DNA from: Streptomyces sp. DHE7-1
GTDB lineage: Bacteria > Actinomycetota > Actinomycetes > Streptomycetales > Streptomycetaceae
Assembly: GCA_016432725.1 (NCBI GenBank)
Contig: JACJDG010000003.1
Coordinates: 3,348,001-3,412,000, forward strand
Length of the DNA: 64,000 bases
Direction: 5' to 3'
Below, in pieces: positions 61,656 to 64,000 of this stretch. Under the pieces are notes generated by a model, which did not search any database, had not been told where the DNA came from, and saw only the letters and a list, made by a program, of their open reading frames with translations. The translations under genes and the position numbers were made by a program. Position 1 is the first letter of the stretch, and each line of letters starts with the position of its first letter.

Positions 61656-61806
61656 CGAGCTCCCCCGTTGCGATGGTTCATGACCGCGGGGGAGGCTAAC
61701 ACGCGTCAGTCACGGGAAAGTCCAGGTGCCACGGGGCCCGCACGCGGTCGGCACACCGTCCGTGCGGGGTCCCTCGGGGCCGTCGGAGAGCAGGAGATCC
61801 AGGGAC

Positions 61807-62202
61807 ATGCCAGAGCGTGCGGACCTCAAGCAGCGCGTCGTCACCCGGTTCCAGCGGTATCTCGCCAACCCGCTCAACCGGCGCCTGCCCTTCCAGACCC
61901 TGCTGGAGACCACCGGCCGCGTGAGCGGTGAGCCGCGGCGGACGCCGGTGGGCGGGCGCCGGACCGGTGAATCCTTCTGGCTCGTCTCGGAGTTCGGCTA
62001 CAGGTCGCAGTACGTGCGCAACATCCAGGCCGACCCGCACGTCCGGGTCCGTGTCGCCGGCCGCTGGCACCACGGCACCGCCCATCTGCTGCCCGACGAC
62101 GACGCCGTGGCCCGCCTGCGCTCCCTGCCCCGCTTCAACAGCGCGGCGGTACGGGCGCTCGGCACGCATCTGCTGACGGTGCGGGTGGACCTCGCGGACT
62201 GA
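61807..62202 (+). CDS. F420H2-dependent nitroreductase/quinone reductase family protein
   Basis: 131 residues. The Ddn-type split-barrel fold is seen in TLLETTGRVSGEPRRTPVGG (the conserved TxGRxSG-xRxxPV), SEFGYRSQYVRNIQADPHVR and VRVAGRWHHGTAHLLPDDDA. The family uses reduced F420 for hydride transfer to quinones, nitro compounds or enones. The fbiC gene 3.5 kb away makes the precursor of that cofactor. ATG 61807 is the start; AGGGA is very close and GGAG farther upstream. Substrate unknown. Confidence 0.88.
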   Translation: MPERADLKQRVVTRFQRYLANPLNRRLPFQTLLETTGRVSGEPRRTPVGGRRTGESFWLVSEFGYRSQYVRNIQADPHVRVRVAGRWHHGTAHLLPDDDAVARLRSLPRFNSAAVRALGTHLLTVRVDLAD

Positions 62203-62386
62203 GCGCGACCGCCCCGGCCCCGCGGTCAACCGAAGGACCGGCCCTCCATCTGAGGAGACCGTGTGCAGACCATGTGGACCCAGGTGTACCGGTCTGTGAT
62301 CGGCGTCTCCCGCTGCTGACGCAACCGCCCCGAACAAGGCAAACTGACGGGGTTGTTCGGGATGACAGGTCCTAGGGGTCGAACGC

Positions 62387-64000
62387 ATGGACGGTGCGCC
62401 GCGAGTGCCTGAGCAGCGGCGTCCCGGCTCCGCGGCCGTCGCGGAACCGGAGGCGACGCGATTCGGGGTGCTCGGTCCGGTGCGGGCCTGGCGCGGCGCG
62501 CAGACGCTGAACACCGGCTCACCTCAGCAGCGCGCCCTGCTGGCCGCCCTGCTGCTGCGCGAGGGCCGCACGGCGACGGCCGCGGAACTCATCGACGCGC
62601 TCTGGAGCACCGAGCCACCGTCCCAGGCGCTGGCGGCGGTGCGCACGTACGCCTCCCGGCTCCGCAAGGTCCTCGGCCCCGGCGTCCTGGTGAGCGAGTC
62701 GGGCGGATACGCGGTACGGGGCCTCGGCGAGGGCGCGCTGGATCTGGCGACGGCGCAGGAACTGGCGGCGGAGGCGGACAAGGCGCGCGGTACCGGGGAC
62801 CTGAGGAGTGCCCGGGAGGCGCTGGGCCGCGCCCTGGCCCTGTGGGACGGCGAGCCGCTGGCGGGCGTCCCCGGGCCGTACGCGGAGGCACAGCGGGTGC
62901 GTCTGGAGGAGTGGCGGCTGCAACTCCTGGAGTCCCGGCTGGACATGGACCTGGAGCAGGGCTGCCACGCCGAGGCGGTCTCGGAACTGACCGCCCTGAC
63001 GGCCGCGCATCCGCTGCGTGAACGCCTGCGCGAGCTGCTGATGCTGGCGCTGTACCGCAGCGGGCGCCAGGCGGAGGCCCTCGCGGTCTACGCGGACACC
63101 CGCCGGCTGCTCGACGAGGAACTGGGCGTCGAACCGCGCCCCGGCCTGCGGGAACTCCAGCAGCGCATCCTCCAGGCGGACCCGGCCCTGGCCGAGCCGT
63201 CCGCCCCGGCCGCGGAGCCCGCCGTGGTGGCGGTCCGCCCGGCACAGCTCCCGGCCTCGGTGCCCGACTTCACCGGCCGCGCGGCCTTCGTGGACGAGCT
63301 GAGCGAGGTGCTGGCGTCGGCGTCCGAGGCGGAGGGCCGGGTGATGGCCGTCTCCGCGCTGGCCGGGATCGGCGGCGTGGGCAAGACGACACTGGCGGTG
63401 CACGTCGCGCACCGGGCGCGTTCCGCCTTCCCCGACGGCCAGTTGTACGTGGACCTGCAGGGCGCCGGCCCGCGCTCCGCCGAGCCGGAGACGGTGCTGG
63501 GCTCGTTCCTCCGGGCGCTGGGCACGGCGGACTCCGCGATCCCGGACAGCCTGGAGGAGCGGGCGGCCCTGTACCGCTCGGTGCTCGACGGGCGCCGGGT
63601 CCTGCTGCTGCTGGACAACGCGAAGGACGCGGCCCAGGTGCGGCCCCTGCTGCCGGGTACGGAGGGCTGCGCGGCGCTCGTCACCTCCCGGGTGCGGATG
63701 GTGGACCTGGCCGGCGCCCATCTGGTGGACCTGGACGTCATGTCCCCCGACGAGGCCCTGGCCCTCTTCACGAAGATCGTCGGCGACGAGCGGGTGACGG
63801 CGGAGCGGGAGGCCGCGCTGGACGTGGTCGCGGCGTGCGGCTTCCTGCCCCTGGCGATCCGTATCGCCGCGTCCCGCCTGGCGGCGCGCCGCACCTGGAC
63901 GGTCTCGGTCCTCGCCGCCAAGCTGGCGGACGAGCGGCGCCGGCTCGACGAGCTGCAGGCGGGTGACCTGGCGGTCAAGGCCACGTTCGAGCTGGGCTAC
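62387..64000 (+). CDS. AfsR/SARP-type regulator with NB-ARC domain, cut by window edge
   Basis: The first 538 codons are present. An N-terminal OmpR-like winged helix (FGVLGPVRAWRGAQTLNTGS, then LLAALLLREGRTATAAELID) is followed by a bacterial transcriptional activation (BTAD) domain with LWDGEPLAGVPGPYAEAQRV. An NB-ARC ATPase follows, with Walker A AGIGGVGKTTLAVHVA and RRVLLLLDNAKDA as Walker B. The end, probably TPR repeats, lies outside. ATG 62387 has GGGGTC 8 bp upstream. Large SARPs regulate antibiotic clusters and development, and the ATPase is controlled by Ser/Thr kinase phosphorylation in AfsR. Its target is not seen here. Confidence 0.95.
   Translation, partial: MDGAPRVPEQRRPGSAAVAEPEATRFGVLGPVRAWRGAQTLNTGSPQQRALLAALLLREGRTATAAELIDALWSTEPPSQALAAVRTYASRLRKVLGPGVLVSESGGYAVRGLGEGALDLATAQELAAEADKARGTGDLRSAREALGRALALWDGEPLAGVPGPYAEAQRVRLEEWRLQLLESRLDMDLEQGCHAEAVSELTALTAAHPLRERLRELLMLALYRSGRQAEALAVYADTRRLLDEELGVEPRPGLRELQQRILQADPALAEPSAPAAEPAVVAVRPAQLPASVPDFTGRAAFVDELSEVLASASEAEGRVMAVSALAGIGGVGKTTLAVHVAHRARSAFPDGQLYVDLQGAGPRSAEPETVLGSFLRALGTADSAIPDSLEERAALYRSVLDGRRVLLLLDNAKDAAQVRPLLPGTEGCAALVTSRVRMVDLAGAHLVDLDVMSPDEALALFTKIVGDERVTAEREAALDVVAACGFLPLAIRIAASRLAARRTWTVSVLAAKLADERRRLDELQAGDLAVKATFELGY

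Overview
The window is chromosomal DNA of a Streptomyces or close relative. GC content is very high, with strong third-position GC bias, GTG starts and AGGAGG-type ribosome sites. Marker families include SARP/AfsR, XRE-DUF5753 with DUF397, FbiC, MatAB, DUF2637 and actinomycete integrative-conjugative element (AICE) genes. Most of the window looks like ordinary chromosome. The stretch from about 6.6 to 26.2 kb is a layered mobile island in tRNA-Arg(CCT). Within it, 17.3-20.7 kb is clearly poorer in GC than its surroundings.

Layout. 1-6.6 kb: start of a divergent gene, a MarR regulator, a DHA2 drug exporter with a TetR regulator, a secreted M6-type metalloprotease and a tandem-IclR regulator (the last two frameshifted). 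6.58-6.66 kb: tRNA-Arg(CCT). 6.66-26.19 kb: the island. It holds a CbrC-like gene, an apparently complete AICE module (int, xis, rolling-circle rep, Spd proteins, TraB, SCO3933-like regulator) and a PP2C/HTH pair. It also holds an ATPase/XRE pair, a TM-macro gene converging on a DUF4062-HEAT gene, a caspase with EACC1, and a PIN toxin-antitoxin pair. Copies of the tRNA 3' end, some followed by integrase remnants, recur through it, showing that several elements stacked in one site. 26.3-33.7 kb: an MFS exporter, small membrane proteins, the mat locus (matA, matB, acyltransferase) for an adhesive surface glycan, and a GH26-like lipoprotein. 33.8-46.1 kb: a beta-propeller membrane protein, a fasciclin protein, a P1B ATPase-hemerythrin fusion, a GH81 glucanase behind a strong promoter and palindromic operator, SPFH and glutathione peroxidase genes, a DUF397/XRE pair and a GPP34 protein. 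46.3-54.3 kb: a D,D-carboxypeptidase with a huge low-complexity cytoplasmic tail, a polytopic membrane protein, a Na+/solute symporter and an ADP-ribosylglycohydrolase-like protein without its metal ligands. 54.5-64 kb: DUF2165 and YkuD-like proteins, fbiC for F420, a WXG100-like / papain-like protease / chagasin-like inhibitor operon, an F420-type reductase, and the start of an AfsR-like regulator.

How parts fit together. AICE transfer and replication genes read leftwards from about 13.5 kb. The motif CTGTCTAG and its reverse complement recurs at four promoters in the element, pointing to one shared repressor. The cargo looks like anti-phage or conflict modules carried by stacked elements. 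fbiC makes the deazaflavin that the reductase 3.5 kb away would use.

Sequence quality. Eleven genes appear broken. At least fourteen breaks are repaired by adding one base, nearly always in a G or C run, which suggests systematic base loss in the assembly more than true gene decay. I marked these genes as frameshifted and give the ancestral reading where it can be reconstructed.
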